This document shows, piece after piece, positions 9,105-22,336 of a stretch of DNA of 64,000 nucleotides (its first letter is position 1; each line of letters begins with the position of its first letter). The stretch comes from Zanthoxylum bungeanum. Taxonomy: Eukaryota; Streptophyta; Magnoliopsida; Sapindales; Rutaceae. The notes beneath the pieces were generated by a model. The model was not told where the DNA came from. It searched no databases and saw nothing but the letters and a program-made list of their open reading frames with translations. A program made the position numbers and the translations under genes. The stretch lies in the NCBI GenBank assembly GCA_019454045.1, contig SKCR01036125.1, positions 1 through 64,000 on the forward strand. The letters run 5' to 3'.

Positions 9105-10530
9105 AGAGTACCACAATATGAAATGTACTCGTTGTGCACTTGGGTAGCCGATTAATTTTGATAAAAGATAATATTCGATATAATAATCATCAACTAAGAT
9201 AATCAAGTGTTATTGGATAACATTGATTATTTACTTTGACCTAATTAGATTGATTGAATTAATTCAATATTTACACAAGGGCTTTGTCGTAATTTCATAA
9301 TTATCTCTACCATTTGAGGATATTATGATAATTACAAGTATGTAATTATAGGAGTTTTTGGCTTTATTTAATTGGATTAAATCAAAGTGGAAGACATGTA
9401 ACTAATTCATTAATTAAACTTTGTCTTGATTGAATTGGATTAAATCAAAGTGGTAGATAAAGATGATTAGTCACACCTAATTATACATATTTGGACAAAT
9501 TAGATTAAGCCCACATAAAAGTTTATTAGAACTTTTATTAATTAAAAATTACCTAAGTTTTGCTATAAATCGCAATCTTGAGCAAATGTTTTAATCAAGC
9601 ATGAGAAAGCTAAATACAAGCAAGAATTATAGGAATTGTTTAGAGAAGCTTTGTGAGATCTCTACAACATTTCAACAATGAGAAGTAGATTGGATCTTTG
9701 AATCAACATTGCTAGGTAAGTTTGATCTTCTCCAAAAGCTATGTTTTTCATTAGTGAGACATATAGTGATGAATTATATATTAGATACAAAATAACATAG
9801 CTTGATGTTGAAATTATGTTAATTAATTATGTTAGAATGCTTTGGAAGTATAAACATAATATGCTTGTAATTGGGTCAAAATGTTTATATTGGACAAAAA
9901 CATAAAATTAGAGATGAGAATTTTAGATGAAAGCTTAGAGCTATGGCTACCATTCTATAATCACTTGAACACCTTTGAGTAACCTAGAATTGTTCACAAG
10001 TCACTTCATTGTGGGATTCTGATTTGGTTTGTGTTTTGGATTCAAATTTTACACAAGTACGTATTTAGAATAAATTTATGTTTTTGTAAAAATATTTGAT
10101 ATTTTGAAAAACTTGATTTTTATTCTATAACATGTGTTGATGTTGGCTTTGATGTTAAAATTAATTTTGGGTGTTTTGAAAGTGTTTAGGGAAGGTAATA
10201 AGCAATTTAGGGTAAAATACCATAATTCCTTCAACTTTATGTTTCCAGAAAGCTGAAGGAAGTATTTTTTAAAAAAAATAATAATAATTGTTCAGTGCGC
10301 AGTGCGCGCACACTGTAGCACGCGCGTCTCGCACTGCGCACTCAATCTTATTTTTCCCCATTTTTAAGTTTCCGAACTCCGATTCAGCCCCGAGTTTTTC
10401 CTATACACTCGTAATGGAATATAGTATTTCATTAAATTAATTAAAATTACACCCATGTTTGATATTTATGATTTTCACCCACTTCCGCTGCGCGGGGCTC
10501 CGATCTGACCCTAAGGGTTCCATATCCGCC
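9105..10530 (+). mobile_element. Diverged copia LTR fragment, family-1-like
   Basis: Starts with ACCACAATATGAAATGTAC and TGCACTTGGG, which match the inside of the family-1 LTR at about 33930-33975. It ends near TTTTCACCCACTTCCGCTGCG, similar to the 3' end of that LTR at about 24145. No coding region is visible. Its 5' part is missing at the junction with the gypsy LTR. Confidence 0.55.
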
Positions 10531-10859
10531 CAATAGGATTGTCTAATTATATACTCACATATAAATTAATATATTATTAATGTGATTAATAATATAATTT
10601 TTCACAAGTGAAAACAATAACAAATTAGTTTAATATAATATTTTCTAGAATTCTTTGATTATGAGATATAAAAATTCTAATTATGAGATAATTATTACAT
10701 CATTTTGATAATTCTAGATTATGAGATAATCAAGTAATAATTATAAGATGATTATTACATAATAATTATGTCATTATTTTGATAATGGTATAAGTATTAT
10801 CTAGACAAACCATTATGGCTTGATAAAATGTCCAAGCATTTTTTCTAAGATTATGTATG

Positions 10860-11506
10860 ACCTAATTGCCTAATTTATTCCACTTCATATGTCTTTGCTT
10901 GGTGTTCCATTAATTGTGTTTGTCATTATAATAGAATGGCATGTGAGGATTTGTGATAAGATTGGTTGGCTTTTGGAAAAAAAATATAATCTCTATAATT
11001 TTCACTCAAATGTTGAGGAAGAGAATAGACATACCATTCACACAAGTTTGTGAGAGAGAAAAGAAAATCCAGAATTGTTTCTTAAGTGTTGAGAGAGAAA
11101 TTTTTTTTTCTTAAGTGTTGAGAGAAAAAAATTATTTCTCAAGTGTTGAGAGTAGAAAGAAAATTAGAGTGAGTTAGATCTTCATCTACTTCATTCAATC
11201 TTTCTAAATCCAAAAGATATTGTGACAATATACTTCTCTAAATAGTTTAGAGATTTATCTTTGAGTGAAGCCCACACTTCGGTTTGTTGGTTTCGAGTCA
11301 TAATTCGAAAGATCGGGTGGTTGATCCAATCATTGGATCTCAAAGGAAACACATCCACATCGAGGACTAAATCCATTCACCAAGAGTTGGTGCAATTCAA
11401 TTTCAACAAAGGGAGAAGGCAATAAATTTTTCAAGGTCGATCCCAAGGCCATAGCATTTCCGCTGCGCATAAGGAAAGACGTTTCCTACAATTGGCATCA
11501 AGAGCT
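10860..11506 (+). mobile_element. Copia LTR end and primer binding site
   Basis: The LTR ends GACGTTTCCTACA at 11490, followed by ATTGGCATCAAGAGCTAAGG, a variant of the tRNA-iMet primer site (11492-11506). The start of the LTR could not be placed. Three copies of an AAGTGTTGAGAG-type word lie at 11085-11155. Confidence 0.5.
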
Positions 11507-12379
11507 AAGGTTGAAAAGTATTTTTAACCTTTCTCTTTTTTAAAAATTTCAGTTTTAATGATTTATTTGAGATATAAATTATTAGTATGCTTGTTGTGAT
11601 GAGTAGGTACAATTTTAGATTCATGAGATGAATGTTTTAATGTTCATGAGATGAATGTTTATTTTGATTCATTTGATAAATGTATTATGTTGATTGTTAA
11701 TTTTTCCAGCTCTTATTTTTAGTATTCGGAATGTAAGGCCATAAGGCCATATTCTTTCAAGTGTTGTAAGTTCATTTCTTTAATAAGAAGTCTAATTGTA
11801 ACCTTATTTGTAACTTAGAGACTCGATACCCCGAAGGACTTATCACAAGCCAATTTCGTAAAGAACTCAACAACACACCATGGAGCAAGATTTGAAGACC
11901 AAGAGATGCCTTGGATTATTGCATGTACTAATTAGATTAGTATAGAAAAATAATAGCCCGATTAACGCAATTTGTGATGTGTATGTTTTTATCATTCCAA
12001 ACTTGAAAAACAGCTCGCGTCATGACGTACACCAGCCCGCTTCGCAACGCCCATAATATTTTAGCTACTGCCTAGGATTTGAACATCATCACGCCGCGAA
12101 TCTGGACAAGTTGTGTCGCAACGTGCTCTAGTGTCGTGATGCTAAATAGGCCAAGTCGCTACGCCGAACAGAGCTGACATCTGACTCAGATTTATTCTTG
12201 AGAGCGTCACGACGCCCTGCCTGGGAATGTGAATGTGTTTTAAATAGTTTAATAACATGTCATATAGCCTAGGGTGCCTACTCTTACATTTTCATATGCC
12301 ATAACATGTTTAGATGCATGATATATACCCTTTTTTTTAGCATTTGCCATTTGTATGGATATGGAGGGATACATATATA
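11507..12379. other. Noncoding sequence, probably leader of a degraded LTR element
   Basis: No open frame of note. A GC-richer part (12010-12230) has CGTCATGACG- and CGTCGTGATGC-like words that recall the CG tracts in the gypsy LTRs at 4960-5230 and 8640-8910. Nothing else recognised. Confidence 0.4.
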
Positions 12380-12718
12380 TAGACATGCACACGGTTACGG
12401 TTTCAAACCGCACCCGAACCGTTGACCAATCGGACCGCAAATCGTAACCGAGCCGGATGGGTCCGGTTCGGTTGCGGTTGGTGTATTTTCCAACCGATAG
12501 TTGAACCGGATTTACGGTTCAACCGTAACAAATCCGGTTCAATCGTAACAAATCCAATTTTTGATTAAAAAAATTAAAAAAATATTGTTCAACCGTAACC
12601 TAAACGTAATCGTTTTCAGTTCGGTTACGATTAAGATTTATGATTTTGGGTTTGGCCGAACCGTAAACCGTACGGTTCGAGTACAATTTCTAACTTTAAC
12701 GAACCGTGTGCAAGGCTA
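12380..12718. mobile_element. hAT-like MITE, 339 bp
   Basis: The ends form an imperfect inverted repeat: TAGACATGCACACGGTTA on the left and TAGCCTTGCACACGGTTC as the reverse of the right end. The element is flanked by a perfect 8-bp target duplication, CATATATA at 12372-12379 and 12719-12726, which is diagnostic of hAT-type insertion. The inside is packed with CGGTT/AACCG words on both strands. It has no coding capacity, so it would be moved in trans. Confidence 0.85.
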
Positions 12719-12726
12719 CATATATA

Positions 12727-13945
12727 TACACACATTGTGTAAGCATGAAGGTAGGAGAGAAGCATAAAGCAAGAAAAGGAAGCTATAATTTTGGGGAGAA
12801 GTCACTTCACTTACATATGGTGGTTCTCCTAATTTAACAGGGCTATAGTTGGTTGTGTTTTTTACTATAATTTTCGAGGAAATTCCTCTTTTCTTTGTTT
12901 TTGTTGTACAATTTAAGACCGAATGAAAATATATATAGTTCAGGGGTAATTAATAACAGTAAACATTTTAATCGTGGTTGAACAATGCTACAATGTTTCA
13001 GTAATTGTTGATTAACATAATGAAAGAGCAAAGCTAGATAGCGTATACCATATAATAAGGTGAGCTATTTGCACTCTATAAATGTTTTTGGACACGTATT
13101 TAAACAAAATTTATCACTTATATTATTATTAAGGATAACTTTTGATAAGTAAATATATATGCGCATTGTAATTAAAAAATCGGCGACAAATCATTTCAAG
13201 AGGGATTTGTGATTAATCGAAAAGCATAAGGTTGTGATTAATCGATTGGAAATAATCATAAATTAATCGAAAAACATAAAGTTGATATTTCGTATGACTG
13301 ATAATAAAAAAATTTATAAATTTATTTATCAAAATTATCCAAAAATCATTAAAAATCATTTATTTATGATGCACACGTGTTAAAGAATCTAAGAGTGTTT
13401 AATCAAATTATTATGAATAAGAGTTGTTTTGATATAAATAGAAAAATTTATCATTATTTAATACAATATAATAAATTAGGGATATTGATATTATTGCCAT
13501 GGTAATAATTTGTTTAAATCTAAACATGTTGTCACTATTTTTCACCATTTGTAATGGAATCCTTCTTTTTCAGACAAAAAATCGTTAATCAAAACCCCAA
13601 AAATATTAAAAATTAAAAAGATTAAAAATTAAATTTGAGCATTTTTTAAGTATTCGAAATTCGAAAACTGTCAGATTATTTAGTCAAAACTAGTTGAGTT
13701 TTGATATCGGTCTAAAGCAGCAATTTTTTACCTAACCGAATTATTATGATTGCAATCGAGGATTAAATATCTATTAATCAACATTTAAATTACTTAAATA
13801 TACATACAATATTTCTCTTTAGGCACACACATTTAACTTTCTTTTACTTTCAAATCCTAAAACTTTTGTTCATAAGGTTTTATTGCCAAAGATAGCAGAA
13901 GTTTTAAAAAAAAAAAGTTAGCGGAAAGTATTAGAGGCGATTTTA
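12727..13945. other. Unassigned sequence
   Basis: AT-rich, with no convincing reading frame and no match to the other repeats in the window. It may be old single-copy or decayed repeat DNA. Nothing recognised. Confidence 0.4.
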
Positions 13946-14110
13946 CACTACAAAAAAATAAGGTTTTTAGCGTCGAAATATATCGATGCTAAAATAAAGA
14001 ACATTGACACTAAAGGTTATTAGCGTCGAAAAATTTCAACACTAATTTTCGACGCCAAAACGTGGACGAGAAAGACAATTAGCGTCGAAATTAAAAAATT
14101 CGACGCTAAA
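13946..14110. mobile_element. Terminal fragment of a second CACTA element
   Basis: Begins CACTACAAAAAAATAAGG and contains several short motifs in both orientations, TTAGCGTCGAAA and TTTCGACGCTAA. A CACTA terminus followed by inverted sub-terminal motifs is typical of CACTA/En-Spm ends. It is cut at 14111 by another sequence, and no matching right end is present. Its motifs differ from those of the CACTA element at 35820-41188. Confidence 0.7.
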
Positions 14111-15919
14111 TGTAACACCCCGCTAGAGGCAGGATGCTACCGGCAGGAGACAGGATTAACCCATCTCCATAAGCCTCTGAATTTACCAAAAATTCGACAT
14201 GATGTATCCTAATCGTAGTCCAGCATCAAAGACAATCTAAGATTACTCCAAACAAATAAAAGGACCTCAGGTCCACACAAATCTCATCAAAATCATATCC
14301 TAAGGGCTCCGCCCACACCATCTATCAACACTCAAGGGCTCTGTGCCCACAACATCATAAACAATCAAAATATTTACTCAATATATATACAACAACGTGC
14401 TCAGCATGATAAATAAAGTAACCAAGTATTTTAACTTCTTAAACATCTAAACTTCTTCCAGGACACTTGCGAGGGTGACTGCCGCTTCGGTGATCCACGT
14501 CTCGAGCATGATATCTAAAACTGAAGTGGTTGACTTGTCATTTACATTAGAATTTTTTCAGAATTTACAAATTATTACGAGTGTTAGAATTATCAGCTTC
14601 CTATTATCCTTTATATTTTACCTATATCAAATTTCCATAATTTACATATTTACATATTGTCAGTATAGTAATTAGACATTTAAAGCACACGAAACATAGA
14701 TTCAAAACCACAAAGTATGTCACATAACATTAAAACCATTTCAATGTTAAACATGAAGTCACACATTAATACTTATCAAAGTTGAATATCTTTGAAATAT
14801 CATCAAATCGGTAAATTTAACAAACTTTCTTCAATATCGAAATAATCTTTCCCTAACCTTCTTTAATTTATGATAACCTTACAATAGCTTAACACTTGGG
14901 TTTCGTATACATTCACACATAGCGTATCACATTTCTTGTATATACATGCAAATACAATATCGTAATTCTTATACATATACGTACATACTATTACAACTTG
15001 GAAAACACGCTTTATAACCTCTGATATTCACATCGACTTCAAATCAACCATTCATCTTACATAAGCATACATAATCCATACATATCACGAGTTCCATTAT
15101 ACATACACACACACTCAGGCATCTTTACAGTCATCACGCAACCAACTAAGAAGCACACATAACAATCGATACATCAAAGATCACACAGTCCAACAATACA
15201 TACATTTGGCTGGTTTACACACACAATGCTCGTACGAGACTCATTACCTATTTTAGAATAGGTATGAGATGAATTCCGTCCGAACGGATTCCTAACCAGC
15301 TCGACTATTATACCACGAAATCATCAACCAATTAAACCTACATTCATGCATACATATCATGGCACACCAAACTCATCGCATAACTTTTCATACATAAGAA
15401 CATCCAAACAAACACTCTAAAACATCATTCAAACACTCACGTACATACATATGTTCCAATCATACGAATATACTTATTACTTGGATTTCACTTATCATAG
15501 CCTTTACCAATCTTCATGTCCTAACATCATATGCATATACGAATACATGTTTATATACTTATGCCTTTCCATACTCATTTATATACATGCATTTATATCG
15601 ATACAGGTTCATACCATTACATACATCCATACATATACATACCATTACGAGTCCATGTAGTTACATGCACCAATACATACATGTAGCCATTAAGCTCATC
15701 AATCTTTTCAAAATACATATCATAGCATTATCCTTGAACATTCCACTTCAAGACACACCAATACATACATACATCATCATAATCAAAGTACTAACTTCAT
15801 ATCATAGCAATAACGAAAATCCATACATGTGATGTTCGACTAACTCAACTATACACGATCTCAAAATTCTTTCTCAAATCCATCTTGTAACAAACCTAAA
15901 CCTTTCAATCATTTCCACT

Positions 15920-15954
<35 letters not shown>

Positions 15955-16725
15955 TAAAAAAATTACGAAATGAACAATTCGAGAACTCATCGTATGAGTT
16001 ACTAACCTGGCTTCGTGAGCAATCCAGGTCATAGTCATATCTGTCAAAATAAATGGTGAAATACCGTCAGAATCACAACTTTATAAAATTCATGACTTAA
16101 CTACGATAAAATTTTGGATCTTTTCGGGACAACCAAATGAAGACCGATTTCAATGATTTCAATTCTATTATTCTAAAAATACCATTACAAACTAAATCAT
16201 GCTACTATTTAACTTGAATTCTTGCTTTACGCGTTTTTTGGAAAATTCTTCCGAAAATATTTCCGCAAACGCTACGGAAGGGTCTCGAACCCTCCGAACC
16301 TTCCCGGATTTATCCAAACATGTTCGTAATATCATAAATAACTCATAACTATCATTAAAACCAAAACACATCTTTATACGTAAAAATCAACTTTACCGAA
16401 ACTTACATATTCTATCGGATCGATCAAACTCGTTCTGTTTTCACTCAGGTTCTACCAAATGCACATATTCAATATACTAATACTCAATCAATTCAATTTA
16501 TAACAATACATAAATCAACGAAGCTACTGGGTACATCTGAACATTAACGGAAAACTTGAAATTAGCGGATTTATACTGGGAGGTCTTACCGAGATTCGAG
16601 GCCATATACAGACTCCAAACGATCCCACGAACGCGCTAGAACCGACGGAATTCGATCGGAGTTAATGTTCATCTTGGGTCACTATTCATCTAAATTTTAT
16701 TCTCTTGATTCGTGTGAAACCAAGA
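14111..16725. mobile_element. Gypsy-like LTR sequence, boundaries partly uncertain
   Basis: Starts abruptly with TGTAACACCCCGC inside the CACTA end. Read on the - strand this gives an end CGGGGTGTTACA, common in LTRs of plant gypsy elements. No coding region is visible. It contains many ACATAC/ATACAT words (15050-15830) and an (AC)n(AT)n run at 15919-15954. The right limit is taken as the start of the copia LTR at 16726. No target duplication was found. Confidence 0.45.
15919..15954. repeat. Microsatellite (AC)n(AT)n
   Basis: A compound dinucleotide run, CA repeats followed by TA repeats. Confidence 0.95.
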
Positions 16726-18709
16726 TGTTAGGGATATGCCTATACCCAACTTGTGGATGGGCTATATGTACATGTATTTGTAATATTTTCATTAATTAAT
16801 AAAATTGAAATCTTTATTATACTTGTCTTACATAAATTATATGAATCATCAAACACTGTAATAAAGCCCTTGGAGTAATAAGATGATGGCTTCCACGCCT
16901 TATGAGAATCATTACTCTTAAACGTTCCTAGTCATAGTTTTGTGAATAATCTGGGCATTCACAAAGCGAAGAGACTAGCATGATGATATGATCCGCCCTT
17001 AAGTGGGGTAGCTGATCTCATAGGCTACTAGCGGAGATCCATTTGCTTGGTGTATCACATGGATGCATGAGTTGCTCGTGTCCATCGAACTGACCGCTGA
17101 AAGTTTTCACATGGAGTGTTTATCCCATGTGTCTGTGAGAACTTTCATGTATCGATTGTATGACTAGTCCTTAGACTTAAGGTCTTTACAATCTTATGTG
17201 TGGATCAAATAACTTTGACATTCTTCTTCCCTGGTTTAAAAGATCTGCTCATAAGGGTATGATTGGGTCATTTGTTGAAACACATGAAGTTTGTAAAGAT
17301 ACAACAGAGAATCGCCACTCTCTCGGATAATATTTTCTTATAAGAGTAGTATTCTAGTTCGCGGGTTTTTATGTATGATGAGTGCTTGAGACTGTGGCGG
17401 CAGCGGAAAGAATCATGTGAGATTCTTGGGTTAGCACGATTCATAACACTATCAACATCATACCTTTGACTATATGGGTAGACACTTTCCATACCCTAGG
17501 TCAAACGGTGGGGATACAGTGAGGTGAGGTACCGTATCATATGTAAATCGCATATAGAATCGGTATATATATCTTTCCTTCTCATTTGGGGGCCTTGGCA
17601 TATTGCTAGATGTCAACCTTGGTCATTAAAATCGAACGACCATCTGATCGGAGGATAATTTATGTTCGATTAAATTATCACGATTCATTTCATGTCCAAC
17701 TTGAGGGGAACCCAAAAGGTCACACACAACAAAGTCGAAATCAATGGTTAACAGTGCACAATACAAATTTAACAGCATATATGATTGCTGTAGAAATTGT
17801 TCATAAATAGTTCAATGTGTTTAATTATTGAACATATCATTTATGAGGTTCCATAGTGGCTTAGGAATTGGTGAATGACGATGGGGGCACTTTGGGAATA
17901 AATAAATAAATAAATGTGAATAGTAACATGAATAGTAATATGAATAGTATCGTGAATAGTAACATGAATAGTAAAAAAATTATTTGTTATTTGTTTTGAA
18001 TTGTAATTCGGCCCAAACTCTTATTAGGGTTTTATAATCTCATTAAACAACTAAATTAAGATCCAATGGCTAAGATTAAATTAGCATTTATCCCACATCG
18101 GATTCTTAATTAATTTTGTTGTCTTTGGAGAACCTATGTAAACCCAAGGAATTCTTTACAATTTTTTGCACCAAACTTTTCATATCTTGGGTTTATATAA
18201 GAGAGCAACTCTAAAGTTTAAGAGTAAGCCACTGATTTTGAGGATCCTTAAGTCTAATTGACTAGAGGAACCTCGAGTTAAAAGTTTTGAGGTATTTGCC
18301 TAGGTTAGCACCAAGGGTAAAATACATGTGCACTCAAGGCGTAGTCTTGCCATTGAGTTTTGGCTTTGGTGTGGCACCTTTGGAGGCCACACACTTGGGT
18401 GGCTTTTTGGAACGTGGAAGAGCTTGCCGAGTTCGAGAAAAGCTTGTAGATTGGAGGGAGGACTGGAGGAGTCTTTGGTTCAAGTAAGTCTTTTTTCTTT
18501 ATTTATTTTAATTAGAGTTCTTATGATAGTTAGCATGTTTAGGTTTATGTTCTTTGCATGTTTTATGAGTTTTTATGCTTAGAATATATAGTAACATGCC
18601 TAGGCTTGTAGAATAATCAAAACAAATGGGTCTTGGGCAAATGGATAGCGGCATCATAATTTGATTTCTTCTTGATTTTCCGATGCGCACTCGCTGCCGC
18701 TTCCCAACA
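16726..18709 (+). mobile_element. 5' LTR of copia family 0
   Basis: Starts TGTTAGGGATATGCCTATAC and ends GCTTCCCAACA, followed after one base by a primer site. Length is 1984 bp. The 3' LTR is not in the window; the element is cut at 22336. A short GTAACATGAATA-type tandem array lies at 17900-17975. Confidence 0.8.
17900..17975 (+). repeat. Short tandem array in LTR
   Basis: AATAAATA repeats, then about five imperfect copies of the 12-base word GAATAGTAACAT. Confidence 0.8.
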
Positions 18710-18710
18710 G

Positions 18711-18725
18711 TGGTATCAGCGCACC
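18711..18725 (+). other. Primer binding site, tRNA-iMet type
   Basis: TGGTATCAGCGCACC, one base after the LTR end; close to the TGGTATCAGAGC site used by plant copia elements. Confidence 0.85.
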
Positions 18726-20103
18726 ATTTTTGTTTTGATTAGTTCTCTCTCATTTGAACTCGAAATTGGGTGTGTAAAACCTTGTTGGAAAGATAACACC
18801 CTGAACTTAATTTTAGGCACAAGTTTTGCATGATTTGGTTAAGATGTGCATTATGAAATTGAATTTAAAATTCACGCATCTGTAAAAAAAAATGTGAATA
18901 GTAAATTTATTTGATTAAAATAAAATACAATATCATAATTAAATATTAATCAAAGTTATTTAATGCCTAAAATAATTCCAACATATTAAAACTCATATGC
19001 TTGATGATTCTATGTATGATTAGAATTGGCATGATTAATTTATGGTGCAAGCATCTAGAGATTTTCTAAGGAAATATAGAGTGTATTGTTTATCTCTTAA
19101 CTAAGTAATTATTCCGTGATGAACTTAGAGATTTATTACCTTTAAGGCTAATAGATATAAATCACTTGTTTATAATAAAAGACATTATAAAAGATACAAG
19201 TGGGGTGGGACCAAGGCGTTAATAAAACTTTCCAAACTAAAGTTAATTTAACCAAATGTATTACTAGAGTTAGATAATGATTTGGTGTCTTCCTTCACTC
19301 ACTACCTTTTTATAGCCAAAAGGAAAAGCTGTGAAGACATCTATATAATCATGTACTCAAAGCTTACCTTAAAGCATATTTAAAGTGTTGGACAAATTTG
19401 GAGGATCTATTGTTTATTGATGTCACCAAGACAATAAGAGCCTAAGAGGTAAGGGTATTTTAGAGAGTTCGCTCCACCCTCCCTCTAGGGAATTTTCAAT
19501 GGAGGAATCCATTTGACAGTTATTCACTTAAACTTGCTAAAATCCTCAATAATAATTTAAGTCTAAAATTTGCCTCCCATTGTAAAGTATAGACCCAAAT
19601 GGCTTAAACTATATTGGCAGGACTAGGCTTTACCAGACTGACCAATACAAATTTGTCCCTAAATCGTACTATTGACAATGGTTTGAATTTTCTGAGTCAT
19701 AAGACGCATCGACCCTTAAGTGTGGTCTTATAACTTAGTGGCAAAGATTGGGTGTCCACAAGGACTAGCATAAGTTATGGCATGTTTGATCGCCCAACCC
19801 AATGATCAAGGAATTGTGATATATATAATAAATTGGTTGGGAACCTACCTAATTATCGTATTTTATAACGACCGGCCCTAGTCGGAGTTATGAAATGATG
19901 ATAATGGATCATTGCCCATAAGAAATCCATCATATTGGGGTTGATGCGATTTGTTTAAAATTTTAAAACAATTGAGTGGGAGCAACTTCATAATATTAAA
20001 AGCCCATGTTATTATGAAACATTAATGAAAACATATTCCTAATTTTAACGTTCTCTCTTAACAGGTGGGTTAAAATATTTAACAAACATTCAAATAGCAA
20101 ATA
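18726..20103 (+). other. Noncoding leader of copia family 0
   Basis: About 1.4 kb between primer site and gag without a supported coding frame. No regulatory element recognised. Confidence 0.6.
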
Positions 20104-20902
20104 GAGTATCACTTCGTTCCATCCTTGATGAGCATAAGCTCAAAGGGGACAACTACAATGACTAGTTTAGAAACCTTAAAATTATCTTATGACAAGAAAA
20201 GATTTTCTATGTTCTTGAAAGACCATTTCCCCTGAACCTGCAGAAGATGCTGACCAAAATACATTTGATGCTTGGAAGAAACACGTCGATGATGATGAGC
20301 AAGCAGTTTGCATAATGCTTGGCTCTATATCGGATGAACTTCAGAAAGCTCACGAAGATATGGATGCTCAAACCATCATCTTTCACTTGAAGGAGTTGTA
20401 TGCAACTTCCGTTCATACCCTGAGATTCCAAGTGTCATGTACTTTATTCCAAACAAGGTATAAGGAATGATCTGTTAGTGGACATGTGCTTAAGATGATT
20501 GGCCACATTGAAAAATTGGCCAACCTCGGGTTCATCATGGATCATGAGATAGGTCACGATCTAATTCTTCAGTCCTTACCAAAAGACTTCTCTAACTTTA
20601 TTATGCAGTTTCATTTGTCTGATAAAGAAGCTAATTTAGCAGAATTGCACAATCTGATAAAGCAAGCAGAGAAGGACTTGAAACCAGAGCTTAAAACCTC
20701 CGTCATGCTTACGGGTATGGACCTGAAGCCACGAGGCCCAATGAAAAATAAGGGCAAGGCCAAGGCTCCAGATCACCTAAAGCCCAATGGTAAGGTGGAG
20801 AAGAAAAAAGGAAATAGGAAATATTTCTTTTATGGAAAGAAGGGTCATTGGAAGAAAGACTACAGATCCTTGAAAGCCAAGGAAGCTAGGGAAGCCCAAT
20901 AG
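20104..20902 (+). pseudogene. Copia gag (UBN2 type), broken
   Basis: Nucleocapsid polyprotein of a Ty1/copia element. The start region reads ILDEHKLKGDNYND, the usual beginning of copia gag, but is interrupted by stops and frameshifts up to 20485. From 20486 the frame is open for 138 codons: MIGHIEKLANLGFIMDHE, then LILQSLPKDFSNFIMQFH, both typical of UBN2 gag. The zinc knuckle near the end has lost its cysteines (YFFYGKKGHWKKDYRS in place of CxxC...C). It ends with a stop at 20900-20902, before protease. Dead copy belonging to the LTR at 16726. Confidence 0.85.
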
Positions 20903-20950
20903 GCCAATAAGCCCAATGCTTCAGGTATGTTGTATATGATTTAACTATAT

Positions 20951-22336
20951 TCTCAAAACTCTGAACCTTCTACTTGGGTGATTGACATCGGTTGTGGGAC
21001 TCACTTGTGTAACAATGTTCAGGGCCTGAGAAACTGTAGGAGACTCCATCATGGGGAGGTTGACTTACGCATGGGTAATGGAGCAAAATTGGCTGCATTG
21101 TGTGTGGGGACTTATTCATTAGTTTTAGACTTAGAAGATTGTGTTTATGTACCTTCTCTAGTAAAGAACATCATTTCAATTTCTTCTTTATGTAATAAAG
21201 GCTTTTCATGTCTAATAAGTTGTAATGAATGTTCTATTTATTTCAATGAAATAAAATATGGAGATGGTATTTTGAATAATGGTATCTATGTCTTACAAAC
21301 TAACAAAGAATGTTCAACCTCTAATATATACAACGTTAACTCAAATAATCTCAATGAATCACTTCTATGGCACAGTCGCTTAGGTCATATCAATGAAACA
21401 AGATTAACTAAGCTACATAAGGATGGGTATTTCAAACCCTTCAAATATGAACCTTATGGAACTTGTGAGTCTTGTTTACTTGGTAAAATGACCAAATTAC
21501 CCTTCAAAGATAAATGACAGCATGCAGCGGAGACATTAGAACTCATACACTTTAATGTATGCGGACCAATATTAGTCACCGCTAGAGGTGTATTCTCCTA
21601 CTTCATTACCTTTATCGATGATCACTCGCGATATGGGTATGTGTACCTTATGCGGTACAAATCTGAAGCCTTTGAGAAATTCAAAGTCTTCAAAGCTGAA
21701 GTAGAAAACCAGCTTAATAAAAGTATTAAGTTATTAAGGTCTGACCGAGGTGGTGAATACTTAAGCAACGAATTTCAAGATTACTTGAGAGAAAATGGAA
21801 TTGTTTCCTAGTGGACTCATCCGGGAACTCCACATCATAATAGGGTCTCCGAAAGGATAAATCAGACATTATTAGATATGGTCCGATCAATGATGCAAGG
21901 CACATATCTACCTCTTTCATTTTGGGGTATTGCTTTAGAAACTGCAACACTACTACTAAACCAAGTTCCTTCCAAGACTGTTAGTCAAACACCATATGAG
22001 TTATGGTATGGGAAACGTCTTAGTCTTAGTTATCTAAGAGTTTGGGGATGTGACGCATATGTTAAGCTCACACAAACTAACAAATTGGATGATAGGGCAA
22101 TTAAATGTAAGTGTGTAGGATATTCCTTGAACTCAAGAGCATACGTGTTCTACGTCCCAAATGAACAAAGAACATTTGTCTCACGAAATGCTAAATTTCT
22201 AGAGAATGAATTCCTTCTCAAGAAACATAGTGGGAGTAGACTTGACCTTGATGAGGTACGAGAAGAACAAACTAACATAGAACTAAACCCCAGGCCCCTC
22301 AAAAGGGCAGCGACGGAACAACCACAAAGTCCTGTG
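20951..22336 (+). pseudogene. Copia protease-integrase remnant, cut at the 3' end
   Basis: The protease part reads TWVIDIGCGTHLC, where the family has DTGC/DSGA, so the active site has changed to DIG. It is followed by VYVPSLVKNIISISSL, the end of protease, and LLWHSRLGHINETRL with CESCLLGK, the integrase zinc-binding region. After a stop at 21515-21517 the core continues: HFNVCGPI (family HxDVCGP, so catalytic Asp is Asn), FIDDHSRYGYVYLM (second Asp kept), an internal stop, then VSERINQTLLDMVRSMM (catalytic Glu kept). The C-terminal part runs through YELWYGKRLSLSYLRVWGC to about ATEQPQSP. At 22337 the sequence changes without a gap into the inside of a family-1 LTR, so RT and RNase H are missing. 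Confidence 0.9.

Noticed and set aside
16680..16700. CTAAA at 16690 as right target duplication of the LTR-like sequence starting at 14111 (CTAAA at 14106)
   Set aside because: The bases before it end in CAT, not CA, and the sequence after it does not continue the CACTA end.
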